64,000 bases of DNA from Rhodopirellula europaea 6C (GCF_000338295.1 NZ_ANMO01000192.1:1-64000), one strand, 5' to 3'. Positions 8,647-18,900 are shown, counted from the first letter of the stretch. Made by a program: numbers and translations. Notes: generated by a model from the letters alone, not told the origin.

Positions 8647-10410
8647 TCAATCAAAATCGACGAGTCGGCCGGACGCTCGGATGTGCTTTCGGATCTCTTG
8701 CTTCGTCAGGGCTCGGTCGTAGAACGCGACTTCGTCGATCTGGCCGACATAGGGGCGATAGTTCTTGGTCGGGTAAATTTGCCCGATCAAGATTTTCATG
8801 TTGGCCGGAAGCGGAGCCTCATCTTCTTGCTGCGCCGCGAGATTCCCGTCAATCCAAAGCGACAACTCGTTGCCTGATTTGCGAGCCACAACGTGCTGCC
8901 ACACGCGAACTTGGTATGGATCCTCTGAGACCAGATTCGTCCCGTCCAACACCACTCCCGAAGGCGGTGTTCGGTGATTGAAACGAATGCGGTTTGGCCC
9001 CAGTACCTTCAACGCATAGAACCATTCTCTCGCGAACGTTTCGAGCAACAGTGCTTGGTCATGACGCCCCTCTCGACGCTCCAGTGGATCGACCAAGCAG
9101 ATCATTTCGCCGTGGTGATACAGTTGCGGTTTGGCCCAGGCTTCAATCGTGTAGTTGTCCAGCGGTTTGGAGGGCCACAATGTTTCCGTCGTGAAGGCAG
9201 AGGCCGCATCGGTGAGTCCCAACTCCGCAACACGATTGCCGCGGTATTGTCGCCAACCAGGGTTGCCGACTACCAACGCGTGCAAATCGGGCAGTTTTCC
9301 TTCGTTCTTGACGTGCTGCGGGTAAGATCCTTCGAGGCCTTCGAAACGCCAGTAGATATCCGGTGACGATTCGAGAACGGCGCTGACGTACTTCTCGTCC
9401 AGGCTGAGCGGATCAAAGGCGTTGGATCGAGCCGAAGCGAAGCTAGCCATGGATGCTTCGAACAGCACCACACCCGAGTCCATTTCTGTTCCCGTCGAAA
9501 GGCGGACCGCGTCGCCTTCTTCCAATCGAACATCGGAGGATCCGTAGGTGCTCAGCGGCCGAACGAAGGCTCGTCCCGAGAACAAATGGACTTCATGCGA
9601 GTCCCCCAGAGAAACCAAGCCAACGTAACTTTGCCCATCAACGGACACCAATCCAATTGGCGTGATGATCGACACCTGCTCACTGCCAAAGCCCAATGAT
9701 TTTGCCGTCAAGGTTCCGTGATTGAGACCGAGTTGACCATCATCACGAATGAAGATGCTGGCGGGGCCTTCGATTCGCACCAAGGCTTCGTTGGGAGTCC
9801 CGTCGCCGGTTTTGAGTTCCGCGACCCCCTCCACCAAGTTCAGGACTTCGCCCTGATGAATGGGTTTCCCCAACGTCGGAACGGAGTTTCCACCATGTCC
9901 CCAAACGCAGGCGGTCATTGATACGATCTGAGGCGGTTTCACCTTCGCCGTTTGCATTGCAATGGGTGCGACTTCGCGAGCCGGTCTCGCGAGCGACCAA
10001 GCGAACGAACCAATCACCAAGTGACTCGCCGCCAACCCCACCAACCAATACGCTCGCGTCCAATTCTTGGAATGCGTTTCTGCTTGGGGCCGATTGGGCC
10101 GCGATGCGGCAACGGGTCTGGATCGTTCGGTGGCTGGCTCGGGGAACGCAGCGGTGTTGAAAGCTGGCGGCGCGGTGTGGTGAGAATCTTGGCGTGCGCC
10201 CGACTGTTCTTCTTCAAGCGACAAGAAATTGGATGAGCCGATGTCGGTGAACGCGCAGAGCTGATCGACCAGGCGAGCGGCTTCCTCGGCACCGCCAGGC
10301 AAATGAATCAAACGATTCAGCTCGATCGTTTCCGCTTCACTCAAGTCTTCGCTTTGGGACTTCAGAATCAGCGTGCGAAGCTCATCGAGTTGTTGGTCTC
10401 GCGAATTCAT
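8647..10410 (-). CDS. FecR-type membrane protein with C-terminal LamG domain (putative anti-sigma)
   Basis: A 587-residue membrane protein. The N-terminal cytosolic segment carries a short alpha-helical zinc-free anti-sigma-like region (LRTLILKSQSEDLSEAE), with one transmembrane helix near residues 118-138 (YWLVGLAASHLVIGSFAWSLA). A FecR-type beta domain follows (about 180-310; IEGPASIFIRDDGQLGL), then a concanavalin-like LamG domain (about 350-580; YTIEAWAKPQ, then VGQIDEVAFYDRALTKQEI). The second of two nearby ATGs (10410) is chosen: GAGGAGG sits seven bases upstream, and this ATG overlaps the sigma gene stop as ATGA. The pair is a cell-surface signalling module; the LamG domain may bind a glycan, which is inference. 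Confidence 0.83.
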   Translation of the reverse strand: MNSRDQQLDELRTLILKSQSEDLSEAETIELNRLIHLPGGAEEAARLVDQLCAFTDIGSSNFLSLEEEQSGARQDSHHTAPPAFNTAAFPEPATERSRPVAASRPNRPQAETHSKNWTRAYWLVGLAASHLVIGSFAWSLARPAREVAPIAMQTAKVKPPQIVSMTACVWGHGGNSVPTLGKPIHQGEVLNLVEGVAELKTGDGTPNEALVRIEGPASIFIRDDGQLGLNHGTLTAKSLGFGSEQVSIITPIGLVSVDGQSYVGLVSLGDSHEVHLFSGRAFVRPLSTYGSSDVRLEEGDAVRLSTGTEMDSGVVLFEASMASFASARSNAFDPLSLDEKYVSAVLESSPDIYWRFEGLEGSYPQHVKNEGKLPDLHALVVGNPGWRQYRGNRVAELGLTDAASAFTTETLWPSKPLDNYTIEAWAKPQLYHHGEMICLVDPLERREGRHDQALLLETFAREWFYALKVLGPNRIRFNHRTPPSGVVLDGTNLVSEDPYQVRVWQHVVARKSGNELSLWIDGNLAAQQEDEAPLPANMKILIGQIYPTKNYRPYVGQIDEVAFYDRALTKQEIRKHIRASGRLVDFD

Positions 10411-11117
10411 GTCCATGCCTCCTCAACGGATCGGTCCACGCAGCGTGATAGCATGCCGTGAATCTTGCTCAGCTCTCGATAGATCGCGTGGGTGGATCGG
10501 CCTGCTTTCTCAGAGATCTCCGCGACGCTCAAACCTTCGAAATATCGCTGGCGAATCAAATCTCGATCGGGGTTGGACAGTTTCCGAATGCACTCGGACA
10601 GCGCGGTTCGGCGATCGGTCAGCTCCGCCGAGATCGGCATGGCGGCTTCGGCCAACGATTCGATGGCCTCGTCGCTGAGAAGCTTGATGCGGCGTTTCGA
10701 TTCTCGGTACTTCAGTGTTTCGAAGTATGCCATGCGGGATGCCCAGGCGGAGAAGTTGCCGGATGGTTCGTATTGCGAGAACTTTTGCCACAAGACCATG
10801 CAGGTCAGTTGAAAGATCTCCTCCGCGTCATCCTGGCGGTTCATGGTCAAGATGCGAATGAACGACATGATTTTGCTGGAATGCATTGAGAGCAATCGAA
10901 CGAACTCTTCTTGCGAGACTTCGTTGTTCGGTGGAGGAGATTGCGAATCCAAGGAATCATTCCCGTTTGCGATCGAGTGGAAGGTATCACCAACTTTCCG
11001 GTGGCACTGTTCTTCTTCCCCCGACCCGAAGCATGTTTTGCGAAATTTTTGTGCGCTATTTTGAGTTGAAACCGGTTTCGTCGCAAATTGCTGGCAATCT
11101 TTTGATTTTTGAAGCAA
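10407..11117 (-). CDS. ECF RNA polymerase sigma factor (planctomycete type)
   Basis: A sigma-70 family ECF factor. Region 2 is visible (EFVRLLSMHSSKIMSFIRIL, then DDAEEIFQLTCMVLWQKF and FSAWASRMAYFETLKYRE). Region 4 ends in a helix-turn-helix (LSVAEISEKAGRSTHAIYRELSKIH). It resembles the Rhodopirellula/Verrucomicrobium ECF subgroup found beside FecR-LamG genes. The start is uncertain. The TTG at 11117 gives about 75 residues before region 2; a TTG at 10952 would give a more usual length, and no strong ribosome site decides. Its 3' end overlaps the FecR-LamG gene by four bases. Cognate promoters cannot be predicted from this window. Confidence 0.85.
   Translation of the reverse strand: MLQKSKDCQQFATKPVSTQNSAQKFRKTCFGSGEEEQCHRKVGDTFHSIANGNDSLDSQSPPPNNEVSQEEFVRLLSMHSSKIMSFIRILTMNRQDDAEEIFQLTCMVLWQKFSQYEPSGNFSAWASRMAYFETLKYRESKRRIKLLSDEAIESLAEAAMPISAELTDRRTALSECIRKLSNPDRDLIRQRYFEGLSVAEISEKAGRSTHAIYRELSKIHGMLSRCVDRSVEEAWT
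10408..10424 (-). promoter_or_regulatory. Shine-Dalgarno and ATGA coupling site
   Basis: GAGGAGG (10418-10424) lies inside the last codons of the sigma factor gene. It is seven bases from the ATG at 10410 but only one base from the upstream ATG at 10416. The chosen ATG overlaps the sigma stop codon (ATGA), which indicates translational coupling of sigma factor and FecR-LamG partner. Confidence 0.75.
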
Positions 11118-11594
11118 AATCTTATACTCAGAGCGGCTTGTCTATAGATCGTCTACAGGCCGCTCCGCTCGGTGGGTTCTTGGTAGCCAACCATCAATTT
11201 GTTGCCACTGCATCATGCATCGAGCTCGCTAGCGGTTTGCAGAACGAAAGCTTCGACGAAATGCGGACCAGACGGTGGTGAGGCACGGCTCGGCAATCAA
11301 AGCAGCATATTGAACGGTTAAGTCGCACGATCGAAAGGCGGCGTGCCCGTGCAGGTAGACGAGATTCGACAAGGCATCTCAGCGACAGAAGCTGACTCCC
11401 AATCACTCAGTGCCAATGGATCGATAAAAACACATTTTTCGGATGATTTGCCGCAAAGCCGGGCCGCAAGGACGGGAATAGTCGCATACGAGCGGATTTG
11501 TGGTGGCCGAAACTGTGACGCCTTCGTTTACCGCGTTTAGCATCCACACGCTCGTTTCACTCTTCTTCTCTTATTCGATTTGGGATTGTCCAAG
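11118..11594. other. Divergent regulatory region with hairpin 11131-11165
   Basis: 477 bases without a supported gene, between the minus-strand sigma factor and the plus-strand DUF1559 gene. An 11-bp stem with one G-U pair, GAGCGGCTTGT/ACAGGCCGCTC, occupies 11131-11141 and 11155-11165. It would fold in the 5' leader of the sigma factor mRNA. The rest shows no recognisable RNA motif or operator. Confidence 0.45.
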
Positions 11595-12830
11595 ATGAAA
11601 CGAAAGCATTCTGGCTTCACACTTGTTGAGCTGCTGGTGGTCATTGCGATCATCGGTGTGCTGGTAGGACTTTTATTGCCGGCTGTTCAAGCCGCACGGG
11701 AAGCAGCTCGCCGTATGAGCTGCAGCAACAACTTCAAGCAAATTGGGTTGGGCATCCACAACTATCACTCGGCATACAACGGTATGCCAATTCATGGCAC
11801 CGGCACGGACCGAGTCGGTGGCCAGCAGATCTATGCAGGCGACAACAGAACCGACAGCATCAACCGCCGCGGATCGTTTCTGATCAGCGTCCTTCCATTC
11901 ATTGAACAGCAAGCATTGTGGGAGCAAATCAGCAACCCACTCGGTTTCAACGCGGACGGCTCCACGAGAGCGACTCCATGGCAAGCGATGGGGCCCGGCG
12001 TGGCACGCATCGATTACGGTCCTTGGGGAACGACGATTCCAACGTTCCGTTGCCCAAGTGATCCAGGCAGCGGTTTGCCATCGCTCGGCCGAACCAACTA
12101 CGGTGCCTGCACCGGTGACTCGTCCGTGATGTCACGCGAAGGGCCCATCAATGTCACACTCGAATCGCGTGGCGCAACGGTTCCTTACACCGAGAACAAT
12201 TCGACTTTGTCGCAACGTTCACGCAAAGTCCACCGCGGCATGTTTGTCATGACTCGTCGAATGAAATTCCGCGACACCCTGGATGGTCTCAGCAACACGA
12301 TCATGTGTGGCGAATTGGCAACCGACCTTGGTGATCGAGATGTGAGAACATCGTTCCCAACCGCGAACGCCTACAACGATCGCAGCGGACACGGCCGAGC
12401 CGAATGTCGCCGCAACCCTCGATACATGGATCAATTCCATGATCCCGCGCGACCTCAATTTTGGATCGCTGCTGCAGGATCTTCCGTGAACGTTGCAAAC
12501 TCTCGCGGTTACCGCTGGCACGACGCTGTGCACATGCATTCGCAAGTCCACACAATTTTGCCGCCTAACTCCGGCGTGTGCACGGGCGGATACACCAGTA
12601 ACGATTCGAACGTCACCGTCTCGAGCCGTCACCAAGGTGGCGCACACGTTCTGATGGGCGATGGTGCGGTGAAGTTTGTCACTGATAGCATCGAAGCGGG
12701 TAACAGCAACCAAGCCATGATCTCTTATCACGGTTCGCCCGCAACGGTTGCTGGTGCTCAAAGCCCCTACGGATTGTGGGGAGCCTTGGGCACTCGTGCA
12801 AACAAAGAAGTCATCGACTCAGAGTTCTGA
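11595..12830 (+). CDS. DUF1559 prepilin-like secreted protein (copy 1)
   Basis: A 411-residue protein starting with a type IV prepilin N-terminus: a short basic leader, then GFTLVELLVVIAIIGVLVGL with cleavage expected after Gly and Phe methylation. The canonical DUF1559 core follows (QAAREAARRMSCSNNFKQIG) and the C-terminal signature HQGGAHVLMGDGAVKFVTDSIEAG. The ATG at 11595 is preferred to the TTG at 11580 because it places six to eight residues before the cleavage site. These proteins are massively expanded in planctomycetes and have no settled function. A strong terminator follows at 12855, then a tiny lipoprotein gene. The second copy at 22983 has the same companion, so the two genes may work as a unit. 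Confidence 0.9.
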   Translation: MKRKHSGFTLVELLVVIAIIGVLVGLLLPAVQAAREAARRMSCSNNFKQIGLGIHNYHSAYNGMPIHGTGTDRVGGQQIYAGDNRTDSINRRGSFLISVLPFIEQQALWEQISNPLGFNADGSTRATPWQAMGPGVARIDYGPWGTTIPTFRCPSDPGSGLPSLGRTNYGACTGDSSVMSREGPINVTLESRGATVPYTENNSTLSQRSRKVHRGMFVMTRRMKFRDTLDGLSNTIMCGELATDLGDRDVRTSFPTANAYNDRSGHGRAECRRNPRYMDQFHDPARPQFWIAAAGSSVNVANSRGYRWHDAVHMHSQVHTILPPNSGVCTGGYTSNDSNVTVSSRHQGGAHVLMGDGAVKFVTDSIEAGNSNQAMISYHGSPATVAGAQSPYGLWGALGTRANKEVIDSEF

Positions 12831-12854
12831 GTCAAAGTTGTCCATGTTTCGAAA

Positions 12855-12884
12855 GCCTCGCTACCGTTGGTGGCGAGGCTTTTT
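12855..12884 (+). terminator. Rho-independent terminator after DUF1559 copy 1
   Basis: An 11-bp stem, GCCTCGCTACC/GGTGGCGAGGC (12855-12865 with 12869-12879, one G-U pair), closes a GTT loop and is followed by TTTTT (12880-12884). This is the clearest intrinsic terminator in the window. Confidence 0.88.
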
Positions 12885-12924
12885 CCTTTCCTACTTTTGT
12901 CTTCAAAACCAGGTCTGTTTATCG

Positions 12925-13110
12925 ATGTTCAAGACACTTCGTTTGGCAATGTTGCTGCTTCCATTGGGACTCATCACAGCATGCGGATCCTCCGAACCCA
13001 CCAATGATCTGGCCGATTTGGACCAGTCCAAGATTGACGAATACAATGCGATGATCGCGGCGGAAGCGAAAGAAGCGACTGAAGCCGGTGACATCGGCAA
13101 AGGCGAATAG
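12925..13110 (+). CDS. Tiny lipoprotein paired with DUF1559 (copy 1)
   Basis: A 61-residue protein with a lipoprotein signal (LRLAMLLLPLGLITAC) and a short acidic mature part containing DLDQSKIDEYNAMIAAEAKEA. The helix-forming motif SxIxEYxxMxAAE also occurs in the 64-residue lipoprotein at 22703 (DEQSIEEYKEMVAAEEA), which likewise sits beside a DUF1559 gene. No known domain was recognised. It starts 41 bases after the DUF1559 terminator hairpin and ends 45 bases before the GH78 fusion gene. It may anchor or chaperone the DUF1559 pseudopilin, but that is only suggested by co-occurrence. Confidence 0.72.
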   Translation: MFKTLRLAMLLLPLGLITACGSSEPTNDLADLDQSKIDEYNAMIAAEAKEATEAGDIGKGE

Positions 13111-13155
13111 CCGATTGACTCCCCGCCTCATCCCCACCCTCCTGAGTTCTACACC

Positions 13156-15630
13156 GTGAAGTACAGTCGAATTGTCGTTGGATTCATTCTGTTGTTCCTT
13201 GCCGATACGCTTGCTCAAGCAGACGACACGTTGGCGACCATCACCAAACCGCAGTTTGACGCCAGTGTCGAGGAGGCGCGCGACAGCTTCCTCAGTCGTG
13301 GCTACACACCTCTGTTCAACGGGCAGGATCTGTCCGGTTGGCGGAATCCGTATCCCCACGGAGAAGCCTCCGTGGTGGATGGCGAAATTCACCTGACGGC
13401 GGACAAGAAGTTCTTCTTGGTGACAGAGAAAAAGTACTCCAATTTTCGGCTGAGCGTTGACATTCATTTACCCGAAGGACCATCCAATTCGGGCGTGATG
13501 TTTCGCTGTCACGTGGACGAAGATGCGGAAAAGAAGGTGTACGGGTATCAGGCCGAATGCGATGGCTCGGAGAGACGTTGGTCTGGCGGACTGTTTGACG
13601 AAGCGAGACGCCGCTGGATTTGGCCAAGCACAAAAGGCCGTTCGACGAAGCAATTCCTTGCTCACGAAGAGGAGTCGAAAGACTTCTTTGCCGAACCGCG
13701 TGTCCGTGACGCACTCAATCGCAACGGTTGGAATCGGTACACCATCACTTGCATCGATGATGTCATCACGATCGAACTCAACGGGGTCCAGACCGTTCGC
13801 TTTCGAGACGCGATGGATTCCAGCGGTTTCATTGGCATTCAGCACCACGGCGAGAAGGGTCAAACCTATCGCTTCCGCAATCTGTTCATCAAAGAGTTGC
13901 CATTGATCCCGGCGAGCGAACATGTGTCGCTGACCGAGCACGAACCCGTGTCGGTCAAACGGATCAACGACAAAGTCACGTTGATTGATTTCGGCAAGGT
14001 CGCGTTTGGGAACATCGTCATGCCTGTTCTCTCCGACGGACGTGGGACGGTCAACTTGCACTTTGGCGAGAAACTCAAAGAAGGACGCATCGACCGAACT
14101 CCACCCGGAACAGTTCGGTATGGCATGACGTCTGTTCGTCGAGGGCAGCAACGAGGCAATTGGATCGTGCCGACGCCCGTTGACGAACGCAACATTCAAC
14201 AATCGGGACGGATGAATGCGAATCCGCCCGCCGTCCTGACGCCATCCGCATGGCAGTCCGTGATGCCGTTTCGCTGGATCGAGATCGAAGGGCTCGAAGC
14301 AGATTTCGCGTTTGATCAAATTCGTCGACGTGCCGCATATTCAAAGACATGGAACGATGACGCGAGCTCGTTTGAATGTTCCGATGAAACACTCAATCGC
14401 ATTTGGGATCTGTGCAAGTACAGCATCAAAGCCACCACCTTCGCGGGCGTTTACGTTGATGGTGACCGAGAACGGATCCCCTACGAAGCCGATGCCTATC
14501 TGAATCAGCTCAGCCACTATGCCACGGACGATCACGTCACCATGGCCGCTCGAACCTTTGACTGGTTGATGGAAAACGGCACGTGGCCGACCGAGTGGGC
14601 TCCGCACATGGTTTTCATGGCTCATGCGGAATGGATGAACTCCGGAGACACAAAGTGGTTGCAACAACGCTACGAATCACTGAAGTCAAAAACGCTTTTG
14701 CATCGCAGCGCCGATGATGGACTGGTTCGCAGTGCTGAACTGGATCGCAGTCGCCACGACATCGTCGATTGGCCGCAGAAAGAACGTGACGGGTTTGTGT
14801 TCACTGAGATCAACACGGTCGTCAACGCATTTCACATCGAGGCCCTGAAGCAAATGGCCGAGATGGCAATGGCGGTGGGAAAGACCGCGGACGAGGATGC
14901 TTTCGCGGCCCGCGCCGATTTGGCCCAAACGGCCTTCCAAGCGACGCTGTTCGATGAAGAGGCTGGGATTTACCGCGACGGAGTTGGCACGGAACACAGC
15001 AGCATTCATGCGAATTTCTTTCCGTTGGCGTTCGGCTTGGTGCCCGACGACAAACAGGCCGGCGTTGTCGAATGGTTGAAAACCAAAGGCATGGACTGCA
15101 GCGTGTATGCGGCTCAGTACTTCATGGACGCGTTGTTTCAAAACGGCGGCGAGCACAAAGCATTGGCATTGATGTTGGCCGATGGCGATCGCAGTTGGAA
15201 ACACATGGTCAGCAGCGGAACCACCATCACTTGGGAAGCCTGGGAAATGAAGTACAAACCCAATCAGGATTGGAATCACGCTTGGGGTGCCGCACCAGCA
15301 AACCTCTTGCCGCGTCATGTGCTTGGCATCCAACCTGTCCGCCCAGGTTGGGAGCAAGTCCTCGTGCGTCCGTGCTTGGGCGACCTGAAATTCGCTCGCG
15401 GAAAAGTGCCAACCGAGCATGGCCCCATCCATGTGGACTGGAATCGCGAATCGGGTTTTAAGCTTTCCGTCGAGTTGCCCGAGGGAATCACCGCAAACTT
15501 GGATTTACCTGAACTGGACGACATGCAATCGGTTTCAGTCAACGGATCGCCTGTTTCCGTGACTAAGAAACAGAATCGATGGGGTCTCGATGGCGAATTC
15601 AGTGGCTCGATTTTAGTCGAGGCCAATTGA
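13156..15630 (+). CDS. DUF1080 (3-keto-disaccharide hydrolase) - GH78-like rhamnosidase fusion
   Basis: An 824-residue secreted protein with GTG start and signal peptide (residues 1-22). Residues about 48-250 form a DUF1080 jelly-roll (TPLFNGQDLSGWRNP, SGVMFRCHVD, GFIGIQHHGEKGQ). The rest resembles an alpha-L-rhamnosidase: a beta-sandwich (about 250-390), then an (alpha/alpha)6 barrel with VDGDRERIPYEAD at 434-446, equivalent to the family DERxxW motif carrying the general acid. TTITWEAWE near 690 is equivalent to the general-base motif. Inverting GH78 enzymes release terminal L-rhamnose. The acid motif differs from the canonical form (ERIPYEAD instead of ERMGWTGDA), so specificity may differ. 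It heads a plus-strand cluster with the dehydrogenase fusion and two sulfatases. Confidence 0.82.
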   Translation: MKYSRIVVGFILLFLADTLAQADDTLATITKPQFDASVEEARDSFLSRGYTPLFNGQDLSGWRNPYPHGEASVVDGEIHLTADKKFFLVTEKKYSNFRLSVDIHLPEGPSNSGVMFRCHVDEDAEKKVYGYQAECDGSERRWSGGLFDEARRRWIWPSTKGRSTKQFLAHEEESKDFFAEPRVRDALNRNGWNRYTITCIDDVITIELNGVQTVRFRDAMDSSGFIGIQHHGEKGQTYRFRNLFIKELPLIPASEHVSLTEHEPVSVKRINDKVTLIDFGKVAFGNIVMPVLSDGRGTVNLHFGEKLKEGRIDRTPPGTVRYGMTSVRRGQQRGNWIVPTPVDERNIQQSGRMNANPPAVLTPSAWQSVMPFRWIEIEGLEADFAFDQIRRRAAYSKTWNDDASSFECSDETLNRIWDLCKYSIKATTFAGVYVDGDRERIPYEADAYLNQLSHYATDDHVTMAARTFDWLMENGTWPTEWAPHMVFMAHAEWMNSGDTKWLQQRYESLKSKTLLHRSADDGLVRSAELDRSRHDIVDWPQKERDGFVFTEINTVVNAFHIEALKQMAEMAMAVGKTADEDAFAARADLAQTAFQATLFDEEAGIYRDGVGTEHSSIHANFFPLAFGLVPDDKQAGVVEWLKTKGMDCSVYAAQYFMDALFQNGGEHKALALMLADGDRSWKHMVSSGTTITWEAWEMKYKPNQDWNHAWGAAPANLLPRHVLGIQPVRPGWEQVLVRPCLGDLKFARGKVPTEHGPIHVDWNRESGFKLSVELPEGITANLDLPELDDMQSVSVNGSPVSVTKKQNRWGLDGEFSGSILVEAN

Positions 15631-15656
15631 ACGAGTCCTCAGAGCATCTATGATCA

Positions 15657-15697
15657 TCTTGGGACGGCAGTCTATACGTTTAACTGCCGTCCCAAGT
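15657..15697 (+). terminator. Long perfect hairpin after the GH78 fusion
   Basis: CTTGGGACGGCAGT (15658-15671) pairs perfectly with ACTGCCGTCCCAAG (15683-15696), a 14-bp stem with an 11-base loop. No uridine tract follows, so it may be a Rho-independent terminator variant or an mRNA-stabilising structure between two genes of the cluster. Confidence 0.5.
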
Positions 15698-15912
15698 CCC
15701 ACCACAACAACCCACCTCCGCAGGCTCCCCGCCTGCATCTTCAACGCATTCAACATGCTCGTTGCATCAGCCCGAGTGAACCGCTCGAGCAAGCTGTTCC
15801 ATGCGTGACGCGATCGAAAGCGGCGTTTGATCGACATCAAGCCCTGGTCCTATCGAAGGCCAGCTTGGAACGACGCCCAACTTGTTTCCTCCCACCTCTT
15901 TGCAAAGCCACC

Positions 15913-18900
15913 GTGACCTACATCGGATATTTGACACGCGCGTGTCTCGTTCTTTCGTTTGTCTGTTCTCTTTCCGTCCAGGCGGAAGATTCCTTTGAAA
16001 ACTTGTTCAACGGGAAAGACCTATCTGGATGGGCCGGGAACAATTCCTTTTGGTCCGTTCGCGATGGAGTCATTCATGGCGAAACCACGAAAGAGAATCC
16101 AACCAAGGGCAACACATTCTTGGTGTGGCAGGGCGGAGAGGTCGGCGACTTTGTCTTCAAAACCAAAGTCCGTTTTCGCGGCAACAACAGCGGCGTGCAA
16201 TATCGCAGCGAACTGATCGATCCTAAAGACTTTGTCGTCAAAGGCTATCAAGCGGACCTGCACAAATCGCCCGACTTCTTTGGAATGCTCTACGCGGAAA
16301 AATGGCGTGGCATCGTCGCCAAACGATTCCAAAAGGTCGAAGTCGGTGCGGATGGCAAACCCAAGGTGGTCGGCGAGGTCGGTGACCGCTCGCAAAAGCT
16401 GGTCGATTGGGAATGGAATGAACTGACGATCATCGCGGTGGGCGATCGGCAAATTCACCAGGTCAACGGCGTCACGACGATGGACCTGACCGACAATCAC
16501 CCGGAAGCTCGCCGCAGCGGAATTCTAGCGTTGCAGTTGCACGCCGGGCCGTCGATGACTTGTGAGTTCAAAGACGTTCAACTTCAAAAGCTGGATGCCG
16601 CGAACGCCAAGTCCGTGTTGAACTCTTACGTGCAAAGTGGAGCTGCCTCCAAAGGCAAGAACGCCAAGAAACCTTCGGCCGCAACCGCGTTTGATTGGGT
16701 TGCCAAGTCAACAACACCAAAATGGATTTGGCGTCAGGATCAACCCTCATCCAACGACCCGCTCTATCTGCGGCATCAGTTCGAATTCATGCCCGAGGGA
16801 TCCAAAGAAGCCATTCGCTCGGCCCGCTTGTATGCCACCTGCGACAACGAAGCGACCGTTTGGATCAATGGCAAACCTGTCGGCGATTGTCCCGATTGGA
16901 AGTATCCCATCAAACAACTGGATGCTCGTCAGTTTGTCCGAGCAGGCAAGAATCAAATCGCAGTGAAAGCCGGCAACCGGGGTGGCGTGGCCGCTTTCGT
17001 TTTCAAACTCGAAGTCGAAACCGAGGATGGAACCGTTCATCAAGTCATCTCGAGCCCGAACTGGAAACTGGCCAACGCAGCCACCGGTGATTGGAAGACC
17101 GCCGCTTACGATGATTCCAAGTGGAACGTTGCCGCCAAGTCGCTGGGCAATTTTGGAAAATCGCCATGGGGAAAACCGGGCGTCGGAACGGACCAGGCAT
17201 CCGGGGACACTTCATTCAGTGCCGACGAAGTCACGGTGGCCGATGGATTCAAAGTCGAACTCGTTTACCAAGTTCCCAAAGTCCGCCAAGGAAGTTGGGT
17301 CTCGTTGACGACCGACGATCAAGGTCGCTTGTACGCCAGTGATCAAGGCGAAGCAGGTTTGTATCGAATCACGCTCGATGAAAGCCATTCCAACGCAACC
17401 GGCGAATCAGGCGTCAAGGTTGAGAAGATGCCCGTGAAGGTGTCGGGAGCTCAAGGCATGACCTGGCACGACGGTGCGTTGTATTTCAATCGCGGAAGCA
17501 GCCCGATGTATCGCGTCACGGATTCCACCGGCGACGGTTTGCTGGATCACGCCGAAGAATTGTTTGGCACGCATGGTGGCGGAGAACACGGGAACCACGC
17601 GGTGATTCCAACCGAGGACGGTGACGCTCTTTATGTTGCCGCGGGCAACCACACGAATCTGCCGGACGAGTCCATCATCGCTGGATCACGCGTCCCGACT
17701 TGGAACGAAGACCTGCTATTGCCACGCGAATGGGACGCCAACGGACACGCTCGCGGTCGACTCGCACCCGGCGGTTGGATCACCCGTTTTGATCCAAAGA
17801 CGAACAAACATGAAGTCACCTCGATGGGGTATCGCAACCAATACGACATCGCACTGAACCGTGCCGGCGACCTGTTCACCTATGACGCTGACATGGAATG
17901 GGACCTCGGTTCGCCATGGTACCGCCCAACGCGAATCAACCATGCCGTCAGCGGATCGGACTACGGATGGCGAAGTGGTTCAGGGAAATGGCCAGAGTAC
18001 TACGAGGATAGCTTGCCAGCCGTCTTGAACATCGGCCCCGGCAGCCCGACCGGTGTGGTCGGCGGCCAAGGAGCCAAGTTCCCCGCCAAGTATCAAGATG
18101 CGATCTATGCACTCGATTGGACCTTCGGAACGATCTACGCGATTCACTCGGAACCCGATGGGGCTGGCTGGAAAGCTCACCAAGAAGCGTTTTGTTACGG
18201 AGCACCTTTGCCTGTGACCGATGCCATCGTGGGCAAGGACGGTGCGTTGTACTTCACCGTTGGTGGACGTGGCACTCAGTCCGCTCTGTTCCGAATCACG
18301 TACGAAGGCGACGACTCGACCGAACCCGTATCGGCCCCGATCCCTGGTGAAGAAGCTCGCCAACAACGCCGAAGCTTGGAAGTCTTCCACGGGAAAGAGC
18401 ACGCGGACGCAGTCGCCAAGGCATGGCCCCATCTTTCGAGCAACGATCGTTGGCTTCGTTACGCGGCACGAATCGCTGTCGAGTCGCAACCGACCGAGCA
18501 ATGGGCCGACAAAGTCTTCGACGAATCCAACACGCAAGCCCGGATCACCGGCGCCGTCGCTCTGGCACGGCGCGGGGATGAATCCCATCGGTCCGACTTG
18601 GTGAACGCGTTGTTGGACATGAACCCCAGCGAATTGCCCGAACCGCAACTGCTCGGACTGCTGCGAGCCTACGCGTTGACCTTCATTCGGCTTGGTGAAC
18701 CAACCGCGGAAGAACGCGAACGGGTCATCGAAGAGCTCGATGCCTTGCTTCCGAACAAAAGCAAAGACGTGAACACCGAACTGGTTCGCTTGCTGGTCTA
18801 TCTGGAATCACCCACGGTGATCGATAAAGCAATCGCCCTGATGACGGACGCGAAACCGACAGTACCCGCTTGGGTGGAAAACGTTGATTTTCAACGCAAC

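Noticed and set aside
12219-12761. 180-residue minus-strand open frame opposite DUF1559 copy 1.
   Set aside because: Antisense shadow of a well-conserved gene; no start signal or domain.
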